Source: JBGPYB01 sp041493035
Lineage (GTDB): Bacteria > Acidobacteriota > Vicinamibacteria > Fen-336
Assembly (NCBI GenBank): GCA_041493035.1
Contig: JBGPYB010000002.1
Location: 1 to 64,000, forward strand
DNA: 64,000 nucleotides
Direction: 5' to 3'
In this document: positions 26,377 through 35,263 of the stretch, one piece after another
Layout of the letters: each line of letters opens with the position of its first letter
Numbering within the stretch: the stretch's first letter is position 1
The notes under the pieces: generated by a model
Databases searched by the model: none
What the model was told of the DNA's origin: nothing
What the model saw: only the letters and a program-made list of their open reading frames with translations
Made by a program: the position numbers and the translations under genes

Positions 26377-26535
26377 GTGACCCTCCTCTCAACAGGGTTT
26401 GTAAGCAAACGGCGAGCCGCGGCCTCCGAAAAACCTGCGTGCTCCGACCTTCCCCCGCCGGCGTAGTACAGCCTGGGCGTCCGGCGGCGACGAGGTACCG
26501 CTTCGAGGGGGGACGCGAAAGCTCGGCGCCCTGCC

Positions 26536-27300
26536 CTACTGCCGCCCGGAGACGGTCGCCGGGCGCTCGGCGCGCTTCTTGATTGCATGGAGCCACATGC
26601 GGCGGATGAAGGCGCTCCCGGGGTAGATGAGCCGCCAATAGAGCGCGAACTGCCGGCGTGCGGCGGCATCCGTGGCGAAGATACGCGTCTCCGTCGTGAC
26701 GCGACAGGCGGCCGCCAATTCCTCGATCCGAAAATTCATCGCCGCGAGGGCGAAACCGGGTTGCCGCAGCTCGCGGAAGGCCCCCGGTGTCAGGCGCCCG
26801 ACCGGACGCCACCCATGGGGAACGACGACCGGGATTCCCACCAGGATCTCGGTGTGGGGCACTTCGGCCAGGGTGATGAACGAGGTTCGGGTCGCGACGG
26901 CGAGGAGCGGGGCATCGGGTTCGGGATTCAAGATGCTCTCCGGCCCGGGGCGGCCGGCACGGCGAATCCACGTGAGGGCTCGGAAGAACGACACTCCCCG
27001 GGCGGTGACGGCCAGGACCGCGTCCCAGGTCGTCGTCACCGGTGCCTGCACGACGATGGCGTGGGCCTCGGCGAACTGGTACTCCGGCACGAACTCGTCG
27101 AGCCGCGAGCGCTTCGACTGGACGCGGGTCGAGCGCGCCGGCCACTTCAGTCCTGCCACCACGGCGACGACTCCGGCTGTCAGGAGGACCGCGCCGAACT
27201 CCCTGCCCTCGCCCATGACAGAGCCCACGCTCAGCGCCAGAGTGAGGCCGCCAGCGAGAGCGGCGACGCCGCCGAGGTGGACCAGGAGAATCGCAAGCAT
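26536..27300 (-). CDS. Conserved membrane protein of unknown function (paralogue B)
   Basis: A 254-residue paralogue of the 12548-13309 product, similar over the whole length: two N-terminal hydrophobic segments, then the same soluble domain (FVPEYQFAEAHAIVVQA, LTWIRRAGRPGPESILNP, YWRLIYPGSAFIRRMW). It starts 14 bases after the stop of the membrane kinase gene on the same strand and is probably co-transcribed with it. This hints at a membrane signalling context, but no function is known to me. Confidence 0.75.
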   Translation of the reverse strand: MLAILLVHLGGVAALAGGLTLALSVGSVMGEGREFGAVLLTAGVVAVVAGLKWPARSTRVQSKRSRLDEFVPEYQFAEAHAIVVQAPVTTTWDAVLAVTARGVSFFRALTWIRRAGRPGPESILNPEPDAPLLAVATRTSFITLAEVPHTEILVGIPVVVPHGWRPVGRLTPGAFRELRQPGFALAAMNFRIEELAAACRVTTETRIFATDAAARRQFALYWRLIYPGSAFIRRMWLHAIKKRAERPATVSGRQ

Positions 27301-27314
27301 CGAATCGCTGGTCG

Positions 27315-28961
27315 TTACCTCGGTACGGACCTGGGAGGTGGACCGAAGTCGCGTTGGACGGCCGACGCTGTGATCGAGGAGGCGAACGGCACGGGCCCTG
27401 AATCGGCGGGTCTGCGGCGGTAGCCCTCGCCGCGCTCGCTCCACCAGACCCGTGCGTCCGGCTCGGTCCAGGGGCTCACGTCGTCGCAGCGGTCGAGGGA
27501 CGCCAGCAATGCGCGCGCCGAAGGCGGCCGCCGCCCCGGGTCCTTCTCGAGGCAGGCCAGAAGGAGGAACGCCAGCTTCTCCGGCACCTCTCGACCCAGC
27601 CGCTCTGCGGGATGCGGCGGTGGGGTGTGGAGGTGATGTCCGCAAATCTCGACCACGTTGCGTCCGGCGAACACGTGGGTCCCGGTGAGCAGGAAGTACC
27701 CGACGGCCCCACAGGAGTAGAGGTCGCTGCGGCCGTCCACCGTCTCGGGTGCTCGGATGGCCTCGGGCGAAAGGTAGAGGGGCGTTCCCGTGATCGTGTC
27801 AGTGTGGGTGAGACCGCCGTCTGCCTCCTGATCGAGATCCTTGACGAGGCCGAAGTCCACGACCTTGGCCACGTCCGGAGCGCCGCCGCGTAGAGGGACG
27901 AGAATGATGTTCGCGGGCTTGATGTCGCGGTGGATCAGGCCGACGGCGTGCGCCTCCGCGAGCGAGCCCGCAACCTGCCTCAGGACGTGCACGACGCGCC
28001 CCGGCGGCTGAGGGCCATCTCGCCGGATGAGCTCCTCCAGGTTCAAGCCCTCGAGGTACTCCATCGCGTAGTAGAAGACGCCGTCGGTCGTGCGGCCGTA
28101 GTCGAAGATGGCTACGGTGTTCGGGTGCGAGAGTCGGCTGGTGAGCTGGACCTCGCGCTCGAAGCGCTCCAGTCGCTCGGCCCCCGCGCGCTCAGGGGGG
28201 AGGAGCTTGACCGCGGTGGGGCGGCGCAGCATGGCGTGCCGCGCGCGATAGACCGTGCCCATGGCGCCCTCGCCGATCTTCTCTTCCAGCACGTATTGGC
28301 CGAGCCGGCGAGCCTCGCGCACCGCCTGGCGGAGGCCGTAGATCACCCGGGAGGCCACCGAGGCGACCACCGCGGCGCAGAGGCACCAAAGCGCGGCGAA
28401 GGTGGCGAGGACGGGGGGAGCGCCCGGGTCGGCCGCCACGCGGTAAGAGAGGTAGCAGGTCCCGACGACGGGGACCAGGGCGAGGAGGCTCAGAGTGAAT
28501 GTGCGAAGCGGCGTGCTGGGCACCAGGATGGCACGGGTGATCACCGTGTTGGTGATTGCGAGAAGTGCCCGCGCACGCGGATCGCCCGGCGCGTCTACCG
28601 GAAAGGGGGCGAGGGCGAAGCCAGAGCAGAGCACGCAGGTGACGATGAGCATGGACGCGTCGGTGACGCGGAGAGCGGCTTCCGACCAGGCGCCCCTCCG
28701 GCAAGCCAGCCAGAGGCCGAGCGTGAGGAGGGTGCTCGCGAGGACAAGCAGGTTCGCGGGGTGACGGGCCCAGTCCGAGCGGCCGTCCTTCGGCAGCAGG
28801 CCTTCTGCGAGGTTGCCCACGACGTAGAAGGCGAACGTGATGCCGAAGAAGACCTTCCCGTACAGGGCGAGCCGCTCCTGAAGGAAGGCGCGCGCTGAGT
28901 CCGCCTCGAGGGGCGCGTTCCCGACGGTGGAATCCTGGCGGGGAGTCGCGAGCCCGGGCAT
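27315..28961 (-). CDS. Membrane-anchored Ser/Thr protein kinase
   Basis: A 548-residue protein with the reverse of the usual layout. An N-terminal membrane domain with about six hydrophobic segments (residues 35-206) precedes a C-terminal Hanks-type kinase domain (residues ~223-490). Kinase motifs are the glycine loop IGEGAMGTVYRA, the lysine in TAVKLL, the catalytic HRDIKPANI, and DFG in VVDFGLVKD. The region near residue 420 resembles GTPLYLSPE. All catalytic residues are intact. The start chosen is the ATG at 28961; the frame is open upstream but composition deteriorates. The membrane protein of unknown function follows in the same transcript. Confidence 0.87.
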   Translation of the reverse strand: MPGLATPRQDSTVGNAPLEADSARAFLQERLALYGKVFFGITFAFYVVGNLAEGLLPKDGRSDWARHPANLLVLASTLLTLGLWLACRRGAWSEAALRVTDASMLIVTCVLCSGFALAPFPVDAPGDPRARALLAITNTVITRAILVPSTPLRTFTLSLLALVPVVGTCYLSYRVAADPGAPPVLATFAALWCLCAAVVASVASRVIYGLRQAVREARRLGQYVLEEKIGEGAMGTVYRARHAMLRRPTAVKLLPPERAGAERLERFEREVQLTSRLSHPNTVAIFDYGRTTDGVFYYAMEYLEGLNLEELIRRDGPQPPGRVVHVLRQVAGSLAEAHAVGLIHRDIKPANIILVPLRGGAPDVAKVVDFGLVKDLDQEADGGLTHTDTITGTPLYLSPEAIRAPETVDGRSDLYSCGAVGYFLLTGTHVFAGRNVVEICGHHLHTPPPHPAERLGREVPEKLAFLLLACLEKDPGRRPPSARALLASLDRCDDVSPWTEPDARVWWSERGEGYRRRPADSGPVPFASSITASAVQRDFGPPPRSVPR

Positions 28962-29254
28962 CGTGCGGTCAGTATACGCGGCGTGCGGGAGCCCGCTCCG
29001 GCGGCGAGCGCCGTGAAAGCGCGGCTTCAACCTTGTCCGCCAAGCCAATGCGCGAAACGCCCAACAGGTTGGCGGACTGCGTCTGATCCGATGCTGCGGT
29101 TTCCCAACTGCAGCCAAGCAGAAGCATTGCTGCTGCAGCACTTTGGTCCCCGGTGGGCCGCACGGCACAGAGCGTGCAAAGTCATTGGTCCGTGGACCAG
29201 GGCAACATTCGCTTCGAGTCTTCTTCGGTCGCGCCCATGCAAAGGAGGTGTGCC

Positions 29255-29818
29255 GTGATAGCAAAGAACAGTCTCCTGGGGCTTCTCTGCGGGTTGGTGC
29301 TCGTCGCTCCGGTCGCTGCCGAGAACCGTATCGGGATCCTGGGAGGCGTCAACCTCGCAACCTTCCACGAGACGCCTGCGGAAGAGGGCCTCTTGAGCAC
29401 ACGGACTCTGTTCGAGGCAGGGGCCGTCGCGGACGTGGGTTTGGGCGGAAACCTCTCGATCCGGTTCGAGCCCATGTTTCTGGTGAAGGGCAGCGACGTG
29501 AGCTTCGCTCTGTTCGGTCCGCCGCCGTCCGCCCCGAATGGTGGCTTGCGGCGGATCAACCTGGTGGACCTTCGAGAGGAGCCGCGACCGCTTGGCTTCG
29601 CGTTACATGCCGACACTGAAGGGCGACGTTCTTGGTCAAGAACTGTGGAGGCAGGCCATGAGAACCCGTTCGCTGGGAAAGCGAGGTTGACATGCGATGT
29701 CACGAGTCTCAAGGTCGCGGCGCGGGCCCAGTTTCGCCGCCCAACGACACTGCTGGCGGTTGGAGCGGGCGTACAATTGGGACAGAGAGGGACCTCGTGT
29801 GGCACTCCTGGGCGCTAA
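29255..29818 (+). pseudogene. Truncated outer-membrane barrel gene
   Basis: GTG at 29255 has AAGGAGG upstream. A signal peptide (to about PVAAENR) and ~55 residues of a PorT-like barrel are credible (GILGGVNLATF, LGGNLSIRFEPMFLVKG). From about 29515 on, the open frame loses barrel character and becomes arginine/proline-rich with no recognisable domain, ending just before the DUF4160 gene. I read it as the 5' remnant of a barrel gene cut by rearrangement, with a fortuitous frame to 29818. It may still be expressed. Confidence 0.5.
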
Positions 29819-29827
29819 CTTCTGTCC

Positions 29828-30064
29828 GTGCCCACGCTGCTCGTGGTCGAAGGGTTCCGGTTCTGGTTCTACAGCAACGAGGGGCAAGAGCCGCCGCACG
29901 TGCACGTGAGCAACGGTGGGGCTTCTGCGAAACTTTGGCTGCAACCAGTTCGCATCGCGTACTCACACGGTTTGACTCCGGCCCAGGTCCGGCGCGCCCG
30001 GGAGCTGGTCTTTGAGCACCAAGCCTCCTTCCTCGAGAGGTGGCATGACTACTTCGGTCGTTAG
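29828..30064 (+). CDS. DUF4160 family protein
   Basis: A 78-residue protein with the family signature of RFWFYSNEGQEPPHVHVS near the N-terminus and a C-terminal LERWHDYFGR. DUF4160 proteins nearly always pair with DUF2442 proteins in TA-like arrangements, as here; the next gene overlaps by 20 bases. The GTG start has no clear ribosome-binding site. Biochemical activity is not established for the family. Confidence 0.82.
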   Translation: MPTLLVVEGFRFWFYSNEGQEPPHVHVSNGGASAKLWLQPVRIAYSHGLTPAQVRRARELVFEHQASFLERWHDYFGR

Positions 30065-30293
30065 TCCGCCGAATGCTCGCGCCCGGAGCATCGACTTCGT
30101 ACCGGACGCTTTCGTAGTGCACCTCGAAGATGGTCGGTCACTCACGGTGCCCATCGAGTGGTTCCCTCGCCTTCGAGACGCGACGGCGGAGCAGCGGAGC
30201 CGCTGGGAGCTGATCGGTCCTGGCTTCGGCATCCGCTGGCCCGATCTGGACGAGGACATTTCTGTGGCGGGTCTCCTCGGCCTCCCGGACTGA
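30045..30293 (+). CDS. DUF2442 family protein
   Basis: An 82-residue protein with family features: VVHLEDGRSLTVPIEWFPRL and the C-terminal GFGIRWPDLDEDISVAGLLG. It is the customary partner of DUF4160. I chose the ATG at 30045, which overlaps the upstream gene, over an in-frame upstream TTG at 30012. It is probably the DNA- or protein-binding partner of a TA-like module, by analogy only. Confidence 0.85.
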   Translation: MTTSVVSPPNARARSIDFVPDAFVVHLEDGRSLTVPIEWFPRLRDATAEQRSRWELIGPGFGIRWPDLDEDISVAGLLGLPD

Positions 30294-30338
30294 CGTCACC
30301 CTTCCGCCTGCGCACTTCTCTGACCCTGCTGACGTGAG

Positions 30339-30389
30339 CGCCAATGGCGCTGCGCCAATTGCGCCAATGCCGATCGTTGACTCGCCAAT
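30339..30389 (+). repeat. Four direct CGCCAAT repeats
   Basis: CGCCAAT occurs at 30339-30345, 30353-30359, 30362-30368 and 30383-30389, in the gap upstream of the collagen-like gene; the last copy ends 56 bases before the ATG. The first copy is also part of a GCGCCAATGGCGC near-palindrome. They could be binding sites for a regulator; this is unproven. Confidence 0.45.
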
Positions 30390-30445
30390 GGTGGGGGGCG
30401 TACAGTCGTGCCCGCGGCCTCCCTCGCGGCCGTCCAGGTGGGTGC

Positions 30446-31699
30446 ATGATGCGCGGGCTTGGCACGATGTTGCTGGGAGTCGCGATCGCAGGCGGCCTGC
30501 AAGCCAACGAGGAGCGAGATCCTCCGCTGGTGATAGAGAGCGCCGTTGCCGATCTGGACAACGGGCGCCTCGTCATCCAAGGCCGGGACTTCGGGACGGA
30601 ACGCCTCGGAGTAAGGCTCGCCGGACGGACCCTGAAGGTGCTCCTGGCGAAGCCCAGGCAGATCACCGCGGCCCTGCCGCCCGGAATCGCGCCGGGGAGC
30701 TACCTGCTCGTCGTGTCCCTTCGCGACGGAGGCCGGAAGAGCAACTCATTTGCCGTGACCATCGGAGCGGTCGGGCCGCCAGGACGCCAAGGGCAAAAAG
30801 GCGATAGGGGAGATCCTGGGCCAGCCGGCCCTGCCGGGATACAGGGGCCTGAAGGGCCAAAGGGCGCTGAGGGTCAAACCGGTCCAGCAGGCCCGCAAGG
30901 TCCTCCGGGCATCGTCGGCGCGTTCGATAGTCTCGCGGGTCTTCCCTGCACGCGAGGCGGTGTTGTTGGGTCCATCGTTCTCCTCTATGCGACCAACGGC
31001 GACGCAAGTCTTCGCTGCGTGTTGCCCGACGTCCCCCCCCCGCCTCCCTCGCCGACGCCCTCGACCCCAGCGGTCCTTCTCCTCAATGAGGTGAATCCGA
31101 ACATCGTCGACATCGCTGGTACCCGGGACCTGATCGAGCTGGAAGTGGTCAGCGCGGGCAACTTGCAGAACATCACGGTTCAGATGCGCTTCACCAGCCC
31201 TCTAGTGCTGGCCACCCTGCCCGACCTGGCGGTGTCGGCCGGCGATCTCATTCTTGTGCACCTCAACCCACTGCCAGGCTGGATCACCGAGTCTGCTAGT
31301 CGAGGCGATTGCACGGATGCTTCATGCGTGGCGAGCGCTTGGGACGTCAGGGGGAATGCCACTAGCATTCCTTTCACTACCGGTGTGTTGCTCGTGCGGG
31401 CCCCTGACGGCACGGTCCAGGACGGCGTCTCGTTCACGACGGGCGGCAGTATCAACCCAAACTTTGCGACTGACCTCCAGTCGCTTCAGGCTCTGGGGCT
31501 CTGGAGCCCCGCGGACTGCGGTGGCTCACTCTGCACGCTCACGTCTACGCCAACCGCACTGGATATATCGGCTTCGTGGGCCGGATCGGCAAACAACGCA
31601 AGCGGGAGCAGCATTGGCCGCCACCCGAATGCGCAGGACACCAATTCCGCCAGTGATTGGCAAATCGAATTCGCGACTTTCGGAGGCCCGAACCCATAG
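30446..31699 (+). CDS. Secreted protein with collagen-like GXY repeats and a lamin-tail-like domain
   Basis: A 417-residue protein. The signal peptide covers residues 1-~21. A short IPT/TIG-like domain (residues ~25-110) is followed by fifteen Gly-X-Y triplets (starting [19 protein letters not shown]) of collagen triple-helix type. Next come a proline-rich linker ([12 protein letters not shown]) and a C-terminal domain beginning [21 protein letters not shown], the start pattern of lamin-tail (LTD) domains. Four cysteines in the C-terminal part may form disulfides. It is probably a trimeric extracellular or surface protein. No anchor is visible. Confidence 0.75.
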   Translation: MMRGLGTMLLGVAIAGGLQANEERDPPLVIESAVADLDNGRLVIQGRDFGTERLGVRLAGRTLKVLLAKPRQITAALPPGIAPGSYLLVVSLRDGGRKSNSFAVTIGAVGPPGRQGQKGDRGDPGPAGPAGIQGPEGPKGAEGQTGPAGPQGPPGIVGAFDSLAGLPCTRGGVVGSIVLLYATNGDASLRCVLPDVPPPPPSPTPSTPAVLLLNEVNPNIVDIAGTRDLIELEVVSAGNLQNITVQMRFTSPLVLATLPDLAVSAGDLILVHLNPLPGWITESASRGDCTDASCVASAWDVRGNATSIPFTTGVLLVRAPDGTVQDGVSFTTGGSINPNFATDLQSLQALGLWSPADCGGSLCTLTSTPTALDISASWAGSANNASGSSIGRHPNAQDTNSASDWQIEFATFGGPNP

Positions 31700-31779
31700 C
31701 AAGGGCTGCGGGCGGACTCCGGGATGGGTTGGTTGGGACGGAGACTCAAGATGCGCGGTGACTTAGGAGGTATTGGGCC

Positions 31780-32319
31780 ATGGTGTCGATTGGAAGGATG
31801 TCGTCAGTGAGTCTCTTGGTGACAGGTTTGCTGGGGTTGGCACCGCCGACCACACAATCAGCGCCCGCAGTTCAGCCCCCGCCGACGACTCAGGCGGCGC
31901 CAGCGAAAGCGGCGCCTGCGGCAGCGGCAAACCCGCCCTCTGCCGGAGTCATCCAGACCCAGGAAACCAACACCCAGGGCGTGGTCGCCGATGTAACCGA
32001 GTGCAAACGGAAGGACGGGGTGTTGACCGTCAAGCTCCGCATTCGGAACACCTCCGGCGGGACAGTGTCGTTCTATACGGACCGACTCCGCGATTACGAC
32101 AAGGTTTATCTCACCGCGGACAACAAGAAGTACTTCGCCCTGACAGACTCGGAGAAGCAGCCTCTTTGGGGCAGCACGACAGGAAATGAGTCCCTGAGTC
32201 CCGGCCAGAGCTACCGGTGGTGGGCGAAGTTCCCGGCGCCTCCTGCGGCGGCGAAGAGTATCAACCTGCTCACGCCAGTGGCTTCACCCTTCGACGACGT
32301 TCCCATCAGCGACCAATAG
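31780..32319 (+). CDS. Secreted protein of unknown function
   Basis: A 179-residue protein with TAGGAGG before the ATG. A signal peptide leads into a low-complexity Pro/Ala/Thr linker (residues ~24-56). A beta-rich domain of ~115 residues follows (VTECKRKDGVLTVKLRIRNT), similar in feel to DUF4352-type immunoglobulin-like domains. The next gene, OmpA-like, begins directly after the stop, so the two probably act together at the outer membrane or periplasm. I do not recognise a named family. Confidence 0.65.
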   Translation: MVSIGRMSSVSLLVTGLLGLAPPTTQSAPAVQPPPTTQAAPAKAAPAAAANPPSAGVIQTQETNTQGVVADVTECKRKDGVLTVKLRIRNTSGGTVSFYTDRLRDYDKVYLTADNKKYFALTDSEKQPLWGSTTGNESLSPGQSYRWWAKFPAPPAAAKSINLLTPVASPFDDVPISDQ

Positions 32320-32323
32320 GGTG

Positions 32324-32929
32324 ATGGCGAAACGACTGCTGGTCTCGATCGGAATACTCCTCCTACTCGCTCGCGCCGTCCCTGCGCAGGGCAAGTACCC
32401 AGACCCGGATTCGCCCGCCGTAGAAGGCGCGGCGCGTGCGGCGCTCGCCAACGCGAAGGTCTTGGAGGTCAAAGCCAAGGTTCTGGACATCATCGGTGTC
32501 AGCCGCGGTCTCAGCGGCGTCATGAAAGACCTTGGGGCCAAAGTGACCGATCAGGAGATCACCATCGAGCTGGCGGCTGACTTTCTCTTTGACTTTGACA
32601 AGTACGCTCTGAGGAGCGAGGCCACCGACAGCCTCCGCAAGGTCGGAGAGGTCGTCAAAGCTTATCCAAGAGCGCCGCTGCTGATTGAGGGGCACACGGA
32701 CGGCAAAGGCACGCATCCCTACAACATGACGCTGTCGGAGAGCCGTGCTGTCTCGGTGAAGAACTGGCTGGTGCAAAATGCCGGGGTCGATCCCGCGCGG
32801 ATCACCACCAGGGGCCTGGGAGAAACCAAGCCCGTCGCATCCAACGCCAACCCCGACGGCAGCGACAATCCCCAGGGCAGACAGAAGAACCGGCGAGTCT
32901 CGATAACACTGCGTACACGCTCTAACTGA
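32324..32929 (+). CDS. OmpA family peptidoglycan-binding protein
   Basis: A 201-residue protein with a signal peptide to about VPAQ. A helical region covers residues ~30-70, then an OmpA/MotB C-terminal domain with FLFDFDKYALRSEA, LIEGHTDGKGTHPYNMTLSE, RITTRGLGETKPVASN and GRQKNRRVSI. This domain binds diaminopimelate in peptidoglycan. There is no lipobox and no large N-terminal barrel, so it is a periplasmic cell-wall-associated protein. GTG 32321 is an alternative start directly before the ATG. The 3' end abuts the AT-rich palindrome. Confidence 0.87.
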   Translation: MAKRLLVSIGILLLLARAVPAQGKYPDPDSPAVEGAARAALANAKVLEVKAKVLDIIGVSRGLSGVMKDLGAKVTDQEITIELAADFLFDFDKYALRSEATDSLRKVGEVVKAYPRAPLLIEGHTDGKGTHPYNMTLSESRAVSVKNWLVQNAGVDPARITTRGLGETKPVASNANPDGSDNPQGRQKNRRVSITLRTRSN

Positions 32930-32998
32930 TTGATAATAAGCATAATATAGATTGGAACTCTGAATGACTAGATAAGTTCCAATCTATAGTAGTTAGAG
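32920..32998. promoter_or_regulatory. AT-rich nested palindrome, likely operator or terminator
   Basis: A perfect 14-base inverted repeat (32946-32959 with 32975-32988, core ATTGGAACT) has a 15-base spacer. An outer perfect 8-base repeat CTCTAACT/AGTTAGAG (32920-32927 with 32991-32998) surrounds it. The stretch is strikingly AT-rich within a GC-rich genome. It ends 14 bases before the HTH regulator gene, so it may be that protein's operator; alternatively it is the terminator of the OmpA gene or a relic of an acquired element. Confidence 0.6.
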
Positions 32999-33011
32999 TT
33001 ACAATAGTCCC

Positions 33012-34058
33012 GTGAAAGCACGTTCGGAGATCACGCAATTCATCGCTGCTCACATCGCCGAGCAGCAGTCCGGTCTTGCCCGGATGGTCTCCGAGCGATT
33101 CGGAATCAGTCGACAGGCGGCGAATCGAAACATCGCGCGCATGGTGAAGTCTGGGCTCGTTCTTGCCCATGGCAAGACGCGTGGTCGGCAGTACCGGCTC
33201 GCGACCCTGGGTCGGGTGCATGAGACCTTGGCCATCACACCGGAGCTGCAGGAGGATCAGGTCTGGGAGCGCCGTGTGCTACCCCTGTTGCGCGACGCGC
33301 CCGAGAACGTGCGGGACATTTGCAGCTACGGCTTCACCGAGATGGTCAACAACGCGAAGGACCATTCGGGTTCGCCCACGCTACTCATCTTGGCCGAGGT
33401 CACGGCGGACGGCGTCACGATGGTGGTGAGAGACGAGGGTGTCGGGATTTTCCGCAAGATCAAGGACGCTCTGCACCTGGAGGATGAGCGCCACGCGATC
33501 CTGGAGCTCACCAAGGGGAAGTTCACCACGGACCCGGAACGCCACACGGGCGAAGGCGTCTTCTTCGCGTCACGCATGTTCGACTCGTTTGGCATAGGGT
33601 CCGGGCGACTCGGCCTCCTTCACCGGCGCGACACCCAGGACTTCCTGAGCGAGGACCGGCCGGAACATGCTGGCACGACGGTGGTCATGGAGGCAAAGTT
33701 CGTTTCACAACATACAGCGAAGGAGGTGTTCGACCGGTACTCGACCGAGCAGGACGACTACGCGTTCCAGCGAACCCGCATCGTGGTCGCTTTGGCGGAG
33801 ATCGAAGGCACGAAGCTCGTCTCTCGTTCTCAGGCCAAGCGAATCCTCGCCCGGCTCGATCGGTTCAAGGAGGTGATCCTCGACTTCAAGCGGGTCGAGA
33901 GCGTCGGACCCGCCTTCGCCGACGAGATGTTCCGCGTATACAGGTGTCAGCACCCGCAGGTGAACCTGATCCCGACCGAGGCCAATGAAGAAGTGCAGAG
34001 GATGATCCGGCGCGCAGAGGCAGCCAGACAAACCATGATTCCCGCCCCGGGCTCTTGA
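33012..34058 (+). CDS. HTH-GHKL ATPase-DUF4325 (STAS-like) regulatory fusion
   Basis: A 348-residue protein. Residues 1-~75 form a winged HTH (RFGISRQAANRNIARMVKSG). Residues ~100-230 carry a HATPase_c-like domain with the N-box in YGFTEMVNNAKDHS and G-boxes DEGVGIF and HTGEGVFFAS. The C-terminal ~80 residues match DUF4325 (VILDFKRVESVGPAFADEMF), a STAS-like domain. The combination recalls anti-sigma/antagonist switches condensed into one DNA-binding polypeptide. The GTG start follows the AT-rich palindrome closely, which suggests autoregulation. Targets are unknown. Confidence 0.8.
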   Translation: MKARSEITQFIAAHIAEQQSGLARMVSERFGISRQAANRNIARMVKSGLVLAHGKTRGRQYRLATLGRVHETLAITPELQEDQVWERRVLPLLRDAPENVRDICSYGFTEMVNNAKDHSGSPTLLILAEVTADGVTMVVRDEGVGIFRKIKDALHLEDERHAILELTKGKFTTDPERHTGEGVFFASRMFDSFGIGSGRLGLLHRRDTQDFLSEDRPEHAGTTVVMEAKFVSQHTAKEVFDRYSTEQDDYAFQRTRIVVALAEIEGTKLVSRSQAKRILARLDRFKEVILDFKRVESVGPAFADEMFRVYRCQHPQVNLIPTEANEEVQRMIRRAEAARQTMIPAPGS

Positions 34059-34108
34059 CCACGACGCCGAACTCCGCGCTATGCTTCCTGTTCGGGGAGA
34101 TCGCCTTC

Positions 34109-35263
34109 ATGCCCTTCTACCACCAGCTCGGCCGTGTCCCACCGAAGCGCCACGTGGTGCTTCGCACGGCGGACGGGGCGCTATGCTTCGAGGAGCTGGT
34201 CGGGAACAAGGGTTTCACCGGGCCGTCGTCGCTGCTCTACCACCTCCGGCTTCCGACGGCCGTCAAGAGCGTGCGCCTCTTCCGAGACCTCGCGTGGGCG
34301 CGGGAGGAGGACCAGACGCTGCGCCACCGGCACTTTCGGACGGCTTCCCTCGAGACGGGGCCGAGTGCCGTTCTCGACCGCGTGCCTTTGCTCTACAACG
34401 ACGACGTCGCCCTGGAGATGGTGAGGCCGCGGCAGGAGGACGAGTTCTTCTACAGGAACGGCCAGGGAGACGAGGTCGTCTTCGTGACCGAAGGCGAGGG
34501 GGTTCTCGAGTCGCCCTTCGGCGTGGTCGCGTTCCAGTCGGGCGACTACGTCGTGATTCCCCGCGGGGTGCTTCATCGCTACCGTCTCGCCCCCTGCCCC
34601 CAGCGCTTTCTCGTGATCGAGAGCCGCGGCGATGTGCGCACGCCGAAGCGATATCGGAACGAGCACGGTCAGATGCTGGAAGGCGCGCCTTACTCGGAGC
34701 GGGATTTCCGGCGTCCGGAGAAGCTCGAGACCCGCGACGAGGCCGGAGAATTCCGGGTCCTCGTCAAGGCCGCGAACCGCATCACGGAGATCATCATGGC
34801 TCACCATCCCTTCGACGTGGTGGGCTGGGACGGGTACTACTATCCGTGGGCCTTCAGCATTCACGACTTCGAGCCCAAGGTAGGCCGCGTCCACCTGCCC
34901 CCGCCCGTGCATCAGACGTTCGAGGGAGACGGCTTCGTGATCTGCTCCTTCTGTCCGCGTCCTTATGACTTCGATAAAGACGCGATCCCCGCTCCCTACA
35001 GCCACCAGAACGTGATGTCCGACGAGGTCCTCTACTACGCCAACGCGGAGTTCATGAGCCGGAAAGGGATCGAGTATGGCTCCATCACCCTCCACCCCGA
35101 CGGCCTGCCCCACGGTCCGCAGCCAGGGAAGACGGAAGAGTCGATCGGCGCGAAGTGGACGGGCGAGCTGGCGGTGATGGTGGACACGTTCAAGCCGCTC
35201 CGCGCGAGTCGGCAGGCTCTCGCCCTCGAGGATGCCGGCTATGCCTTGTCGTGGCTCGTATGA
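34109..35263 (+). CDS. hmgA: Homogentisate 1,2-dioxygenase
   Basis: A 384-residue cupin dioxygenase that opens the ring of homogentisate to maleylacetoacetate with Fe(II) and O2. The start MPFYHQLGRVPPKRH matches the family N-terminus; an in-frame TTG at 34055 is less likely. Conserved pieces include GDYVVIPRGVLHRY, HHPFDVVGWDGYYYPWAFSI, VHQTFEGDGFVICSF and SITLHPDGLPHGPQPG, with the metal-binding His/Glu set. It is the first gene of the tyrosine degradation operon; its TGA overlaps the next ATG. Confidence 0.92.
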   Translation: MPFYHQLGRVPPKRHVVLRTADGALCFEELVGNKGFTGPSSLLYHLRLPTAVKSVRLFRDLAWAREEDQTLRHRHFRTASLETGPSAVLDRVPLLYNDDVALEMVRPRQEDEFFYRNGQGDEVVFVTEGEGVLESPFGVVAFQSGDYVVIPRGVLHRYRLAPCPQRFLVIESRGDVRTPKRYRNEHGQMLEGAPYSERDFRRPEKLETRDEAGEFRVLVKAANRITEIIMAHHPFDVVGWDGYYYPWAFSIHDFEPKVGRVHLPPPVHQTFEGDGFVICSFCPRPYDFDKDAIPAPYSHQNVMSDEVLYYANAEFMSRKGIEYGSITLHPDGLPHGPQPGKTEESIGAKWTGELAVMVDTFKPLRASRQALALEDAGYALSWLV

